A DNA stretch of 64,000 nt from Chitinophaga qingshengii (GCF_014529935.1 NZ_JACVFC010000002.1:558001-622000); one strand, 5' to 3'. Positions 27,601 through 36,803 are shown, numbered from the stretch's first letter. The notes: generated by a model not told the origin, from the letters alone. Program-made: numbers and translations.

Positions 27601-29057
27601 TACAGGCTACGCATGATCGGCTACGGCCTGTATTGATGACCGCCACCGTGGCTTCCCTCGGCTTCCTGCCAATGGCCCTCAGCAACGGCGCCGGCGCGGA
27701 AGTACAACGTCCGCTCGCCACTGTCGTGATCGGAGGCCTTATCACCGCTACCCTGCTGACACTGGTCGTATTGCCTGCCCTCTTTTTATTGTTTGAAGAA
27801 GGATGGAGAAAACCGAAGCCTGTTGTGCCTATGATACTCCTGCTGATAGCAGCGCCGGCATTACTGAAAGCACAGGATGCCCGTCCGCTGACCTTGCAGC
27901 AGGCCCTGCAAACGGCGCAGCAGCAGAACCTGCAATTAAAGCTCAACCAACAGCAGGCCGCCTACTACGAAGCGCTCACCCGCAGTAGTACCGATCTGCC
28001 TAAAACAGTGCTGTCCGCCGAACTGGGCAATGTCAACAGCGCTGCTTTTGATAATAAATTTATGCTGACACAGGGGTTCTCATTCCCGGCGGTATACAAA
28101 CGCCAGCGGCAGGTGTATGAAGGAGAATGGCAACAGGCCAAACTACAGACAGCCCTGCAACAGGCGGAAGTAGCGCGACTGGTGAAGCTGGCCTATCTGC
28201 AGCTGCAATACCTCAAAGCGAAAAAAACATTGCTGCAGAAAACAGACAGCATCCTCTCCAGCTATTCCAGGGTAGCGAAAATCCGCTACGATAACGGGGA
28301 AAGCAACCTGCTGGAAAAAACAACACTGGACAATCAGTCCCAACAGGCACGGATACAACTGGATATGATCAAAGCGGATCAGAAAACAGCCGTAGCGCAA
28401 ATGGGCATGCTGCTGCATGAAACCAATACCAACATCGATCCCGCGGATACGCTCAGCAACGCCGTAGTACTGTTTGACAGCACCGCCCTGCAACAACATC
28501 CCTTCCTGCGTGCGTATCAGCAACAGCAGGAAGTCAACAACAGCAAAACACAACTGGAAAAAGCAAAGCTGCTGCCCGACTGGTCGCTGGGATATACTAA
28601 CCAGTCCTTCATTGGATGGCAGTCCAACAAAGAGCAGGTAGAACGTTACTATGGCGGCGGGTACCGTTTCTCTGCCGCACAAATCGGCATCGGCATTCCC
28701 ATCTTTAATACCGCCCAGAAAGCACGGATAAAAGCGGCGCAGCGAATGCAGGCCAGCGCCGCTACCGCCACTGAACTGGCTACCGTACAGCTTCGTACAC
28801 AGCTGGAACAAAACTGGAACGACTATCAGAAATATCAGCAGGCCATCCAATACTATCAGCAATCGGCCCTGAAACAATCGGATATCATCATCCAAACAGC
28901 CAATATCAGCTATAAAAACGGCGAAATAGGGTACATCGAATGGAGTACCCTCATCAGCAACGCCATCGCCCTGCAAAGCCAGTATATCGATGTTTTAAAG
29001 GAACTGAACACCCGGAAAACAGAACTGGAATATTTATTACAATTCAATCAGCAATAG
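24693..29057 (+). CDS. CusA/CzcA-type heavy-metal RND pump fused to a TolC-like domain
   Basis: A 1454-residue protein. Residues 1 to about 1040 are a complete RND inner-membrane pump with two six-helix bundles, two large periplasmic loops and the TM4 acidic region GALDFGLLVDGAVIIIEAV that carries proton translocation in metal-type RND pumps. From about 1060 the chain continues as a TolC-type coiled-coil/outer-membrane channel region (LTLQQALQTAQQQNLQLKL, long Gln-rich helices). The fusion of CusA and CusC functions is common in Bacteroidota. The start appears to be TTG at 24693, because MLNSIIRFSIKNKLIIG is the canonical family N-terminus. The pump probably expels Cu, Ag, Zn, Co or Cd; the metal is not determined. 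Confidence 0.93.
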   Translation: MLNSIIRFSIKNKLIIGLFILALIGWGTYSVTQLPIDAVPDITNNQVLVISSAPSLGAPDVERFITVPIEQATRNVPGIIEQRSFSRFGLSLVTIVFNDQTDVYWARQQVSERLAQVRQQIPAGMAEPELGPVTTGLGEVFQYVVKPKPGYEGKYDLTTLRDIQDWTVRRQLLGTEGVADVSSFGGTVKQYEVAVNPDKLKSYQITISDIYRSLQENNQNTGGAYIEKGPGVLFIRSEGLVKTQEDIGNIAVKRINGGIPVLIRDVATVKIGTAIRYGAMVLNGEREVAGAVVMMLKGENSNKVINNIKQKIADIEKTLPEGLTIEAFLDRTKMVDNAISTVERNLLEGAAIVILVLVIFMGNIRAGLIVASVIPLAMLFAIILMNLFGVSGNLMSLGALDFGLLVDGAVIIIEAVMHKLTHGATLSGVKQLTQDQMDEEVESSAKTMMNSAAFGQVIILIVYLPILSLQGIEGKMFRPMAQTVSFAILGACLLSLTYVPMMGALFLNKKLSHKDSFADKMMKRVTRLYDPLLQKALGIPKLVIGVAVFLLIIAAFILSRMGGEFIPQLEEGDFAVDTRLLPGSSLTTTVKATGQAAQVLRREFPEVEKVVIKIGSGEIPTDPMPMEAADLMVILKPKHQWTSATSFPELAGKMSKALEEIPGITTGFQFPVQMRFNELMTGARQDVVCKIFGDDLDTLAVYAEKIGAVINTVHGAKDLYVETVTGIPQLVINYNREAIARYGASVTDVNNTIQAAYAGASAGQVFEHERRYDLVVRMNDEQKKDLDEINNLQIGLPNGEQVPLHVLADVSIQDGPYQIQREDARRRITVGFNVRGRDVQSIVKELQAKVGKQLKLPAGYYVTYGGQYENLQHATKRLSIALPVALLLIFLMLFFAFHKLKYCLLIFSAIPLSAIGGVFTLWARGMPFSISAGIGFIALFGVAVLNGIVLIGEMNQLKNSGMTNIRQIIIQATHDRLRPVLMTATVASLGFLPMALSNGAGAEVQRPLATVVIGGLITATLLTLVVLPALFLLFEEGWRKPKPVVPMILLLIAAPALLKAQDARPLTLQQALQTAQQQNLQLKLNQQQAAYYEALTRSSTDLPKTVLSAELGNVNSAAFDNKFMLTQGFSFPAVYKRQRQVYEGEWQQAKLQTALQQAEVARLVKLAYLQLQYLKAKKTLLQKTDSILSSYSRVAKIRYDNGESNLLEKTTLDNQSQQARIQLDMIKADQKTAVAQMGMLLHETNTNIDPADTLSNAVVLFDSTALQQHPFLRAYQQQQEVNNSKTQLEKAKLLPDWSLGYTNQSFIGWQSNKEQVERYYGGGYRFSAAQIGIGIPIFNTAQKARIKAAQRMQASAATATELATVQLRTQLEQNWNDYQKYQQAIQYYQQSALKQSDIIIQTANISYKNGEIGYIEWSTLISNAIALQSQYIDVLKELNTRKTELEYLLQFNQQ

Positions 29058-29060
29058 TAT

Positions 29061-30206
29061 ATGCGGAAGATATTTATATACATCGTCATCACCGGCTTTT
29101 TATTCGCCTGCAAAAACAAACCGGCCGCGGAAAATAAAACAACAGCCAAGCCATCTGCTGCAGAAGAGAATACAGTTACACTCGACAGCACACAGAAAAA
29201 AAATGCAGGCATTACCCTCGATAGCGTCCGTATGGTCAATATGCACGCCTCCCTCCGGGCTACCGGCGTAGTGGATGTTCCGCCGCAAAACCTTATCTCT
29301 ATCAGCTTCCCGATGAGCGGCTACCTGAAGAGTACCCGCCTGCTCCCAGGCAGCCAGGTGTCCAAAGGAGAAGTCATCGGCATCATGGAAGATCAGAGCT
29401 ATATCCAGCTGCAACAGGAATACCTTACCGCCAAAGCCAATATGGAATACCTGTCTGCCGATATGGAAAGACAACGTACCCTCAGCGAGGCAGATGCGAT
29501 CAGCAAAAAAAGATACCAGCAGGTACTTAATGAATATAAAACGGCACAGGTAACATTGAAGTCGGTAGGAGAAAAACTGCGGATCATCAACATTAATCCG
29601 GATAAACTCAACGTAGGCAATATCTCCCGCTCTGCGCCTATCTACTCTCCTATCAACGGTTATGTAACGAAAGTAAATGTCAATATAGGTCGTTATGTAA
29701 TGCCCGCTGATGTGCTGTTTGAACTGGTGAACCCGGAAGATATCCATGCTGCCGTCACCATCTTTGAAAAAGATATTCCCGCTTTCCACAAAGGCATGCG
29801 TGGCAAAGTAACCCTGGTGGATAAACCCGGACAAGTATACGATATCGAAACCATCCTGGTAACCAAAAACATCAGCGATAACCGCAGCGGCCTTATACAC
29901 TGCCACTTTGAAAACCCGGGCCACGACCTGCTGCCGGGCATGTTCCTCAATGCCACCTTCGACATGGACAACCAACAAACCCTCGCCGTACCGGAAGACG
30001 CCGTAGTACGTTATATGGGCAAGGAATACGTGTTCACCACCAAAGATGGCAACAGCTTTACACTCACCCCGGTTAATACCGGACTCAAAGAAAATAAGAT
30101 GATACAATTATTGCCGGGCGGCAATGACCTGCGTAATGAAAGTATTGTAGTAGGCGGCGCTTATTCCCTGTTGGGTAAACTGAAGAATACCGCTGAAGAG
30201 GAATAA
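29061..30206 (+). CDS. RND efflux periplasmic adaptor (CusB/CzcB type)
   Basis: A 381-residue membrane fusion protein starting 3 bases after the RND-TolC gene. It has a lipoprotein-type signal with lipobox-like FLFACKN, an N-terminal barrel strand, a short coiled-coil hairpin (about 105-165), a lipoyl-like domain (SAPIYSPINGYVTKVNVNIG) and a C-terminal beta-barrel. It should bridge the inner-membrane pump and the fused outer channel. It completes the two-gene efflux operon and ends at a large inverted repeat. Confidence 0.92.
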   Translation: MRKIFIYIVITGFLFACKNKPAAENKTTAKPSAAEENTVTLDSTQKKNAGITLDSVRMVNMHASLRATGVVDVPPQNLISISFPMSGYLKSTRLLPGSQVSKGEVIGIMEDQSYIQLQQEYLTAKANMEYLSADMERQRTLSEADAISKKRYQQVLNEYKTAQVTLKSVGEKLRIININPDKLNVGNISRSAPIYSPINGYVTKVNVNIGRYVMPADVLFELVNPEDIHAAVTIFEKDIPAFHKGMRGKVTLVDKPGQVYDIETILVTKNISDNRSGLIHCHFENPGHDLLPGMFLNATFDMDNQQTLAVPEDAVVRYMGKEYVFTTKDGNSFTLTPVNTGLKENKMIQLLPGGNDLRNESIVVGGAYSLLGKLKNTAEEE

Positions 30207-30212
30207 CGATTG

Positions 30213-30300
30213 ATTTACGGATTTTTTGATTTACGGATTTCGGGATTTCTTTGGGTACCCAGGGAAACCCCGAAATCCGTAAATCAAAAAATCCGTAAAT
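30213..30300. repeat. 32-bp perfect inverted repeat of reiterated words, convergent-end hairpin
   Basis: 30213-30244 is the exact reverse complement of 30269-30300, with a 24-base loop containing the palindrome GGGTACCC (30253-30260). Each arm is itself two copies of an ATTTACGGATTT-type word. It fills the whole gap between the adaptor gene stop (30206) and the GH95 stop (30302) and probably terminates both transcripts. Confidence 0.9.
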
Positions 30301-30301
30301 A

Positions 30302-32686
30302 CTAATGTAAAAGCGCGTCTAACTGATAGTCTTTGCCCGCTTCTGTATTGAGCACCACGATCTGATCGCGGTAACGTACCTGGCAGCCGCCGCCTTTGGT
30401 GGCATGCAGCGTAGCTGCTTCCAGCCTGCCTTCCTTCCACGACATATTTACCGTATAACCACCACGGGCACAAAGACCATTCACCTTTCCGTTTTTCCAT
30501 TCTGCCGGAAGGGCGGGCAACAGCGTCACCATATTTTCATGGCTTTGCAGCAGCATTTCTGCAATACCGGCGGTAGCGCCGAAGTTACCATCTATCTGAA
30601 AGGGTGGATGCAGGTTGAACAGGTTAGCCGCTGATTTATCTTTCAGGATGATGTTAAACGCTTTCAACGCTGCCGGACCGTTTTTCAGCCGTGCCCAGAG
30701 GTTGGTCACCCAGGCGGCGCTCCATCCCGTTTGTGCGCCACCGTGTTCCAGGCGGTATTCGAGCGATTTGCGGGCCGCATTCACATATCGCGGGGTATTG
30801 GCTTCGTTAAAAGCATAACCGGGATAGAGGGCATATAAATGCGACATATGACGATGCCCCGGTTCTTTCTCCGGATAGGGCCTGGCCCATTCCATCACAC
30901 GGCCATCTTCCCCTATCTGTGGTTGCAGCAAATTAGCTTTGGCCTCCTGCAGTTTGACAAGGATAGGATCTGCCTGTTGCAACACATTAGCGGCCTGTAT
31001 CACATTGGTAAATAATTCTTCGATCACTTCCTGGTCATGCGACGGTCCCATACTGATACTGCCGTTGCTGCCATCAGGCGCTTCAAAAGCATTCTCTGGT
31101 GATGAAGCCGGACCGGATACCAGTTTGCCGGTTTCAGGATCTTTCACCAGCCAGCTCAGATAAAAGCGGGCGGCTTCCACCAGTGTGGGATATACTTTGC
31201 GCAGGTAAGCGGTATCACGGGTAAAAGCATAATGTTCCCACAGATGTTGACAAATCCATCCGCTGGCGCCGGTGGTGAGGCCCCAGGAGGGCTCTTCTCC
31301 GGGAGAGGTGAACCCCCATACATTCACAATCGGGTTGATGCACCAGCCTTCGGCGCCGAACTGCACGCGGGCCGAACGGGTAGCCGGTTTTTCAATACCC
31401 TGGATAAAATTGGTCAGCGACAAATGTAATTCTCCCAGGTTGGCTACTTCCGCCGGCCAGTAATTCATTTGTACGTTGATGTTGGTATGGTAGTCGCCGT
31501 TCCAGGGAGACAAGATCTTATTGGACCAGATACCCTGTAAATTGGCCGGCAGCGTATTTTTCCGGGCAGAAGCAATCAACAGGTAACGGCCGTACTGGAA
31601 GTACAACTCGGTGAGGCGGTTGTCGTTACCGGTGGTCTTCATCCGCGCTAACCGTTCATCGGTGGGTATATCGTCGGAAGTATCCTCTGACAGTTGCAGG
31701 GATACGCGGTTGTATAAACGTTGATAGTCCTTTACGTGAGCCTGCTTCAACTGAGCATAAGGCAGCGCCGTAGCGGCTTGCAGCGCTTTTGCGGTAAGCC
31801 CGGCAAAATCCCGTCCTTTGTATACCGGGTATTGAGGAAGATAGTCTGTGGAAGCTGACAGGTACAGCACTACTTCATCGGCGTTGTTCACCCGCAGTTC
31901 ATGGCCGGTACAGGTCACCTGTCCGCCTTTGTTGCGGGCTTGCAGCCGGGCCATATATTTCATGCCGTCGCCGCCTTTGCCGTTGTTGAGGGCGCCGCTC
32001 ATGATCAACTCTTTGCCGGCGGCTTTGGTGGTAAAACGTTCGGGCCGGTCCAGGGTAGCGGAAAAGCTAATGGCTCCTTTTTTATCGGCCGATAATCTTA
32101 CCGCCAGTACATTAGCGGGGGCGCTTACAAAGTATTCGCGGGTATAGTGTACGCCGTCCTGCTCGTAGCTGACGCGCACAATGGCATCATCCAGCTGCAG
32201 GCTGCGCTGGTAGTTGGTGTAAGGGGTGTTTTTACCGAAATCGAGCCGGAGGTCTCCCAGCGTCTGGTAGGTGCCAAAAGGTACATTGGAGCCGTTACCA
32301 TGACCGGAACCGGCGCCTTTGCAGATCTGCGTTTTGTTGGTGAGCGCGGTGGCTTCCTTAAACTTGCCCTGGAACAGGAGGTTCCGGATTTCGGGTACAT
32401 ATTTGGCTGCCTCCGGATTATCATTATCACCGTTGCTGCCGTTCCATAAGGTTTTTTCATTGAGCTGTATACGCTCCTGGTTTACGTCGCCAAATACCAT
32501 GGCGCCGATGTTGCCGTTACCTAACGGCAAAGCCTGCAGCCAGGCAGGATCATCTTTAAATTGAATGCCGCCATCTTTGGTGGTAGCGCTGGCAGGGGAC
32601 TTATACCACAGCCTGAGTGACGATTGCTGTGCGAATCCTGTGGCGGTGGTTGCTGCCGCCAGTAGACAGGTGATGAAGTATTTCAT
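30302..32686 (-). CDS. GH95 family glycosidase (alpha-L-fucosidase/galactosidase type)
   Basis: A 794-residue secreted enzyme with a signal peptide. The family-wide N-terminal pattern WLQALPLGNGNIGAMVFGDVNQERIQLNEKTLWNG is present in parts (LPLGNGNIGAMVFG, NEKTLW). The (alpha/alpha)6 catalytic domain includes WNGDYHTNINVQMNYWP and the substrate-cleft motif HPPFQIDGNFG. GH95 enzymes invert alpha-1,2-L-fucosides or alpha-L-galactosides in host, plant or algal glycans. Length and order fit the family. It stands alone and is not in an obvious polysaccharide-utilisation locus. Confidence 0.93.
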   Translation of the reverse strand: MKYFITCLLAAATTATGFAQQSSLRLWYKSPASATTKDGGIQFKDDPAWLQALPLGNGNIGAMVFGDVNQERIQLNEKTLWNGSNGDNDNPEAAKYVPEIRNLLFQGKFKEATALTNKTQICKGAGSGHGNGSNVPFGTYQTLGDLRLDFGKNTPYTNYQRSLQLDDAIVRVSYEQDGVHYTREYFVSAPANVLAVRLSADKKGAISFSATLDRPERFTTKAAGKELIMSGALNNGKGGDGMKYMARLQARNKGGQVTCTGHELRVNNADEVVLYLSASTDYLPQYPVYKGRDFAGLTAKALQAATALPYAQLKQAHVKDYQRLYNRVSLQLSEDTSDDIPTDERLARMKTTGNDNRLTELYFQYGRYLLIASARKNTLPANLQGIWSNKILSPWNGDYHTNINVQMNYWPAEVANLGELHLSLTNFIQGIEKPATRSARVQFGAEGWCINPIVNVWGFTSPGEEPSWGLTTGASGWICQHLWEHYAFTRDTAYLRKVYPTLVEAARFYLSWLVKDPETGKLVSGPASSPENAFEAPDGSNGSISMGPSHDQEVIEELFTNVIQAANVLQQADPILVKLQEAKANLLQPQIGEDGRVMEWARPYPEKEPGHRHMSHLYALYPGYAFNEANTPRYVNAARKSLEYRLEHGGAQTGWSAAWVTNLWARLKNGPAALKAFNIILKDKSAANLFNLHPPFQIDGNFGATAGIAEMLLQSHENMVTLLPALPAEWKNGKVNGLCARGGYTVNMSWKEGRLEAATLHATKGGGCQVRYRDQIVVLNTEAGKDYQLDALLH

Positions 32687-32853
32687 ATGCGCTGCTGTTT
32701 ACAATGGACGAAAGATAATAATATTATTGGCTGTCCGTATATCCGTAAACAGAACTTAACCTCCACTAATTTTATTTTAATGGAACGTAACGCTATTTTA
32801 ACTTTTCCTGATAATTCCTATTCATTAAATTGATGGACAGAAACAGTTGTTTT

Positions 32854-33159
32854 ATGGCTAATGAGAATAATAAGTCACCGCATATCCTCAATACCTCCAG
32901 TAATTTATTGGGATTTTGCCTGATAGTACTCACCTCTATCAAGGTAGCACATTTTAATTCAGTCACTATTATTGACGATTCTACGGGGATTGCGGCGGTA
33001 TTGCTGATAGGCAGCTGTACGTTATCTTTTCTGTCGATGCGCTCGAAGCACAGAAGGCGGAGTGAAAAACTGGAGGAAGCTGCAGATTACATCTTCCTCC
33101 TGTCTTTGGTATGCATTGGTGTAACGATTGTTACGGTTTCATTTAACCTGTTGGCTTAA
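32854..33159 (+). CDS. Small conserved membrane protein of unknown function
   Basis: A 101-residue protein from ATG 32854 (MANENNKSPHILNTSSNLLG); ATG 32833 is an alternative. It has three hydrophobic segments (SNLLGFCLIVLTSIKVA, STGIAAVLLIGSCTLSFLS, YIFLLSLVCIGVTIVTVSF) separated by a basic loop (MRSKHRRRSEKLEE). The sequence resembles a small membrane family seen widely in bacteria, for which I know no function. It converges on the outer-membrane protein gene with a 4-base gap. Confidence 0.7.
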   Translation: MANENNKSPHILNTSSNLLGFCLIVLTSIKVAHFNSVTIIDDSTGIAAVLLIGSCTLSFLSMRSKHRRRSEKLEEAADYIFLLSLVCIGVTIVTVSFNLLA

Positions 33160-33163
33160 CAGC

Positions 33164-33946
33164 TTATTTTTTGTCTTTAATACGGTAAGAATAACCCAGT
33201 ACTACTACGCCGGCGCCGGTGTTGTTTTCACCGTTGACTTTGTCTTTCTGGATTTTTACGAAACCGTAGTTACCGCCACCTTCAATGAAGACTGCACTTC
33301 TGCTGTTGATGTGGTAAGCCACACCTACCTGGCCGGAGATACCCCAGTTGGCTTTCTTCAGGTCATTTTTGATGTCGGTAGTCCGGTTGAAATCCACTTC
33401 AGGGAACCCTTGTAATGGTTTAGACAGCGCTTCATCGTAGTAAACTGAACTTTTGCCATCGGTCACATTCTTGCCACTCAGCAGGAAGCTCACAAATGGG
33501 CCGGCAGCTACGTATAGGTCCCATTTAGGACTAAAGCCGAAATGGTATTTAGCCAACACCGGCACCATCAGGTAATTGAACTTCGCCTGATTGTTGTAGT
33601 TAGCATATACATAAGGCGGCACCGGTTGACCGGTGGCCTGGAAATACTGCGCCATTTCAGGCGAAGGCGTAAAGCCCTGTGTACCGTCTTTTTTGCCACC
33701 CTGAGAAGAATATCTTACTTCCGGTTGAATAGAGAAATGTTTGGTCAGGTGAAATTCTGCCTGTAAACCGGCGTCCAGCCCCAGTCTGGAGCTCCAGCCA
33801 CTATTGATGGGATTGGAAGAATTACCGGATGTCAGATTAGGGATACTCAAGCCAGCCTTAACACCGAGATCTACTTGCGCCTTTGCCACAAACGGACACA
33901 TGGCAGCCGCAATTACGGCAACGACTAAACGTACTTTGCTTTTCAT
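33164..33946 (-). CDS. Outer-membrane beta-barrel protein (PorT/OmpW-like fold)
   Basis: A 260-residue protein with a signal peptide (MKSKVRLVVAVIAAAMCPFV) and alternating amphipathic strands ending in an aromatic/charged C-terminus (VVVLGYSYRIKDKK). GVKAGLSIPNL, LDAGLQAEFHLTKHFSIQPEVRYSSQGG and GQVGVAYHINSRSAVFIEGG are typical of the outer-membrane beta-barrel domain family common in Bacteroidota. Start is ATG 33946, since the upstream extension is not signal-like. The function is unknown, probably a surface or periplasm-facing porin-like protein. Confidence 0.87.
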   Translation of the reverse strand: MKSKVRLVVAVIAAAMCPFVAKAQVDLGVKAGLSIPNLTSGNSSNPINSGWSSRLGLDAGLQAEFHLTKHFSIQPEVRYSSQGGKKDGTQGFTPSPEMAQYFQATGQPVPPYVYANYNNQAKFNYLMVPVLAKYHFGFSPKWDLYVAAGPFVSFLLSGKNVTDGKSSVYYDEALSKPLQGFPEVDFNRTTDIKNDLKKANWGISGQVGVAYHINSRSAVFIEGGGNYGFVKIQKDKVNGENNTGAGVVVLGYSYRIKDKK

Positions 33947-34048
33947 AAGGTTTTGTTTGTAAAAAGAATAGTTTCCTCCCGGTAGCATTCCATACCGGCA
34001 GATCAGGTAAAGCTACAACTATACCATCAAATACAAACACTATTTTTG

Positions 34049-34795
34049 TTAACTACCCAGGCACGCCAATATAGCATCTGTCACCCGCCGCGTATCTTCG
34101 GGGTCTCTCACGGCCACACAACGTACACCAGCCTGAAAAGCGGGATAGTCGTTTCCTCCCGGAAACAGGGCATCTCCCACGAATAACATCTCACCAATCG
34201 TGAGGTGTAATGTATCACGCAACTTATGAATACCATATGCTTTATCGATACCTTCACGGGTAATATCAACCGATGTCATGCCACCGAGATTAATGGCAAA
34301 CCCCGGTATCAATTTATCAAGTATCTGTTGTATTTTCTTTCGTTTGCTGAAATCAGGGTCCCACGTTTTTTTGGCATCTACCGGTGCTTCCTGCCCTAAC
34401 GCTGACCACGTAATCTGACTTCCCCGGTCTTCTATCTGTTCTCCCCAGGTTTTTTCCACGGTGTAACCCGCTTCATTTATCGCTTCCTGCAAAGATTGAA
34501 TGATCTGCTCTTTTTCTTCCGGTGTAAAATTCTCTGCATACAACAACTGCCATGATTGCTGGAAGTGATAAAACTGCGTACCACAGGTGGGCAGAATAGA
34601 TAATGCCGGCAAACGCGCTTCCGCCGGCAAATGTTGCAGCACCTGCTTTTCAAACTGCTCCCACTTACCGCCGGAGATAATGGCTACCCGCGCTACCTGC
34701 AACAGCCGCGCCAGCAGCCCGGCCATCCCGTCGTCAATCGTGGATTTACTGACCGCCAGGGTACCATCCAGGTCAAACACGATCAACTTTTTCAT
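34049..34795 (-). CDS. HAD-IIB family phosphatase (phosphomannomutase/sugar-phosphatase-like)
   Basis: A 248-residue HAD hydrolase with motif I FDLDGTLAVSKS, motif II AIISGGKWEQF and motif IV MLFVGDALFPGGND. The C2 cap resembles eukaryotic-type phosphomannomutase and sucrose-phosphatase relatives (SQITWSALGQ, INLGGMTSVDIT). It probably acts on a hexose phosphate. It overlaps the end of the transketolase gene by 23 bases, so the two are co-transcribed, suggesting a task in sugar-phosphate metabolism. Mutase versus phosphatase activity cannot be told from the sequence alone. Confidence 0.87.
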   Translation of the reverse strand: MKKLIVFDLDGTLAVSKSTIDDGMAGLLARLLQVARVAIISGGKWEQFEKQVLQHLPAEARLPALSILPTCGTQFYHFQQSWQLLYAENFTPEEKEQIIQSLQEAINEAGYTVEKTWGEQIEDRGSQITWSALGQEAPVDAKKTWDPDFSKRKKIQQILDKLIPGFAINLGGMTSVDITREGIDKAYGIHKLRDTLHLTIGEMLFVGDALFPGGNDYPAFQAGVRCVAVRDPEDTRRVTDAILACLGS

Positions 34796-36803
34796 GCTGC
34801 AATAGTTTACGTGATCTTTCCAGTATGTTTTCTACGGTGAAACCATAATGTTTGAACAACTCCTTAGCAGGCGCACTGGCCCCGAAATGAGAGAGCCCGA
34901 TCATCACCCCTTTTTCGCCGATCCATTTTTCCCACCCTTCGGGAGAAGCCGCCTCAATGGCTACACGGGCTTTCACCGCCGGCGGCAATACCTGCTGCCG
35001 GTAAGCCTCCGATTGTTCGCTGAATAACTCCCAGCTCGGCATGCTGACCACCCTCGCGTCGATATCATTTTTCCACAGATGTTCCTGCGCCTCCAGCGCC
35101 AGCTGTACCTCCGACCCGGTAGCGATCAATATCAGCGCCGGCAAATTCCCTTTCTCCTTCGACAAAATGTAGGCGCCATGCTGAAGCCCACGGGCAGACC
35201 CTACTTTACTACGGTCAGATATCGGCAGCTTCTGGCGTGTTAACACCAGCATAGTAGGTCCTTTCGTACGGGCGATAGCGGTACGCCACGCCATAGCCGC
35301 TTCATTGGCATCTGCCGGCCGGATCACACACAGGTGCGGCATGGCACGCAACGATGCCAGATGCTCTACAGGCTGATGCGTGGTACCGTCTTCTCCTAAC
35401 CCAATACTGTCATGCGTCATCACATAAATCACCGGCAACTCCATGATACAGGCCAACCGGATAGCCGGCCGGGCATAATCTGTAAAAATGAAAAAAGTAG
35501 CGGCGTAAGGCCGCACCCCGCCATGCAACTGCAAACCCGACGAAGCAGCACACATCACATGCTCGCGGATTCCCCAGGCAAGGTTGCGGTTTTCATAGTG
35601 TTCTTTACTAAAGTAACCGGATGATTTGATCAGCGTTAAGGTGGAAGGTTCCAGGTCCCCGCTGCCGCCTATCAGCCAGGGAAGTTTATCAGCTACCGCA
35701 TTCAGAAAGCCGGAAGACACTTCCCGCGTGGCTTTGGGACCGTCTTCCGGTTTGTACGCCGGTACGTCATTGTCCCATCCCTCCGGCAACGCCTGATGAA
35801 TATATTGCTGCAACAAGGCATACTGTCCCGGGTATTTATTATTGTAGGCTTCTGCCAGCTTATTCCAGGACTGTTCGGTATCCTTTCCTTGCTCAATTAT
35901 CTTCTTCATATATTCCCGCACATCGGCAGGCACCAGAAAATCTTCGTCTGCCGGCCAGCCATAAAATTCTTTGGTGCGTTTTATCTCATCGGCGCCCAGT
36001 GGTGAACCGTGCGCCTCAGGCGTATCCTGTTTATTGGGAGCGCCATACCCGATATGGGTACGCAACAGGATCATAGAGGGTTTATCTGTCACTGCCTTTG
36101 CATTGGCAAAGGCTGCTGATATCGCTTTCAGGTCATTACCCTGATCGCCCAGGTCCTGCACATGCCAGTGGTACGCTTCAAACCGTTTGGCCACATCATC
36201 GGAATAGGTCAGCGATGTATTGCCCTCTATCGTGATATGATTATTATCATACAAGCATATCAATTTACCTAAACCGAGATGACCCGCTACAGAAGCGGCT
36301 TCATGAGAAGCGCCCTCCATCAGGTCGCCATCACTACAGAACACATAGGTGTAATGGTCCACAATCTTCATATCTTCTTTATTAAAAATAGCGGCCAGAT
36401 GCGCTTCAGCCATCGCCATTCCCACCGCTGTCATGATCCCCTGTCCCAGCGGACCGGTAGTGGTTTCTATACCCGGCGTCAGGCCATACTCCGGATGCCC
36501 CGGCGTATTACTGTGCCACTGCCGGAAGGCTTTAATATCATCGAGCGAAATATCATAACCGGTGAGATGTAATACCGCATATTGTAGCATGGAAGCGTGG
36601 CCGTTGGACAACACAAAACGGTCGCGGTTAAACCAGTCCGGCTTCCGGGGATTATAACGCAGGTGTTCTGTCCATAATACAAATGCCGCGGGCGCCAGCG
36701 CCATCGGCGTACCCGGATGCCCTGAATTGGCTTTCTGTACCGCATCCATCGCCAGGCAACGAATGGTGTCAATACACTTCTCTTCGATAGTCATTGCTTT
36801 CAT
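34773..36803 (-). CDS. tkt: Transketolase
   Basis: A 676-residue full-length thiamine-diphosphate enzyme. The N-terminal substrate motif is NSGHPGTPMALAPAAF, the ThDP motif region CSDGDLMEGASHEA...NHITIEGNT supplies the Mg2+/diphosphate site and the pyrimidine-binding region is GIREHVMCAASSGL. It transfers two-carbon units between ketose and aldose phosphates in the non-oxidative pentose phosphate pathway. Starts at ATG 36803 or 36794 are both possible. It forms an operon with the overlapping HAD gene. Confidence 0.96.
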   Translation of the reverse strand: MKAMTIEEKCIDTIRCLAMDAVQKANSGHPGTPMALAPAAFVLWTEHLRYNPRKPDWFNRDRFVLSNGHASMLQYAVLHLTGYDISLDDIKAFRQWHSNTPGHPEYGLTPGIETTTGPLGQGIMTAVGMAMAEAHLAAIFNKEDMKIVDHYTYVFCSDGDLMEGASHEAASVAGHLGLGKLICLYDNNHITIEGNTSLTYSDDVAKRFEAYHWHVQDLGDQGNDLKAISAAFANAKAVTDKPSMILLRTHIGYGAPNKQDTPEAHGSPLGADEIKRTKEFYGWPADEDFLVPADVREYMKKIIEQGKDTEQSWNKLAEAYNNKYPGQYALLQQYIHQALPEGWDNDVPAYKPEDGPKATREVSSGFLNAVADKLPWLIGGSGDLEPSTLTLIKSSGYFSKEHYENRNLAWGIREHVMCAASSGLQLHGGVRPYAATFFIFTDYARPAIRLACIMELPVIYVMTHDSIGLGEDGTTHQPVEHLASLRAMPHLCVIRPADANEAAMAWRTAIARTKGPTMLVLTRQKLPISDRSKVGSARGLQHGAYILSKEKGNLPALILIATGSEVQLALEAQEHLWKNDIDARVVSMPSWELFSEQSEAYRQQVLPPAVKARVAIEAASPEGWEKWIGEKGVMIGLSHFGASAPAKELFKHYGFTVENILERSRKLLQHEKVDRV

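Noticed and set aside
29100..30107. Antisense frame (335 codons) opposite the periplasmic adaptor gene
   Set aside because: No domain or promoter; the plus-strand adaptor with lipobox and lipoyl domain explains the region.
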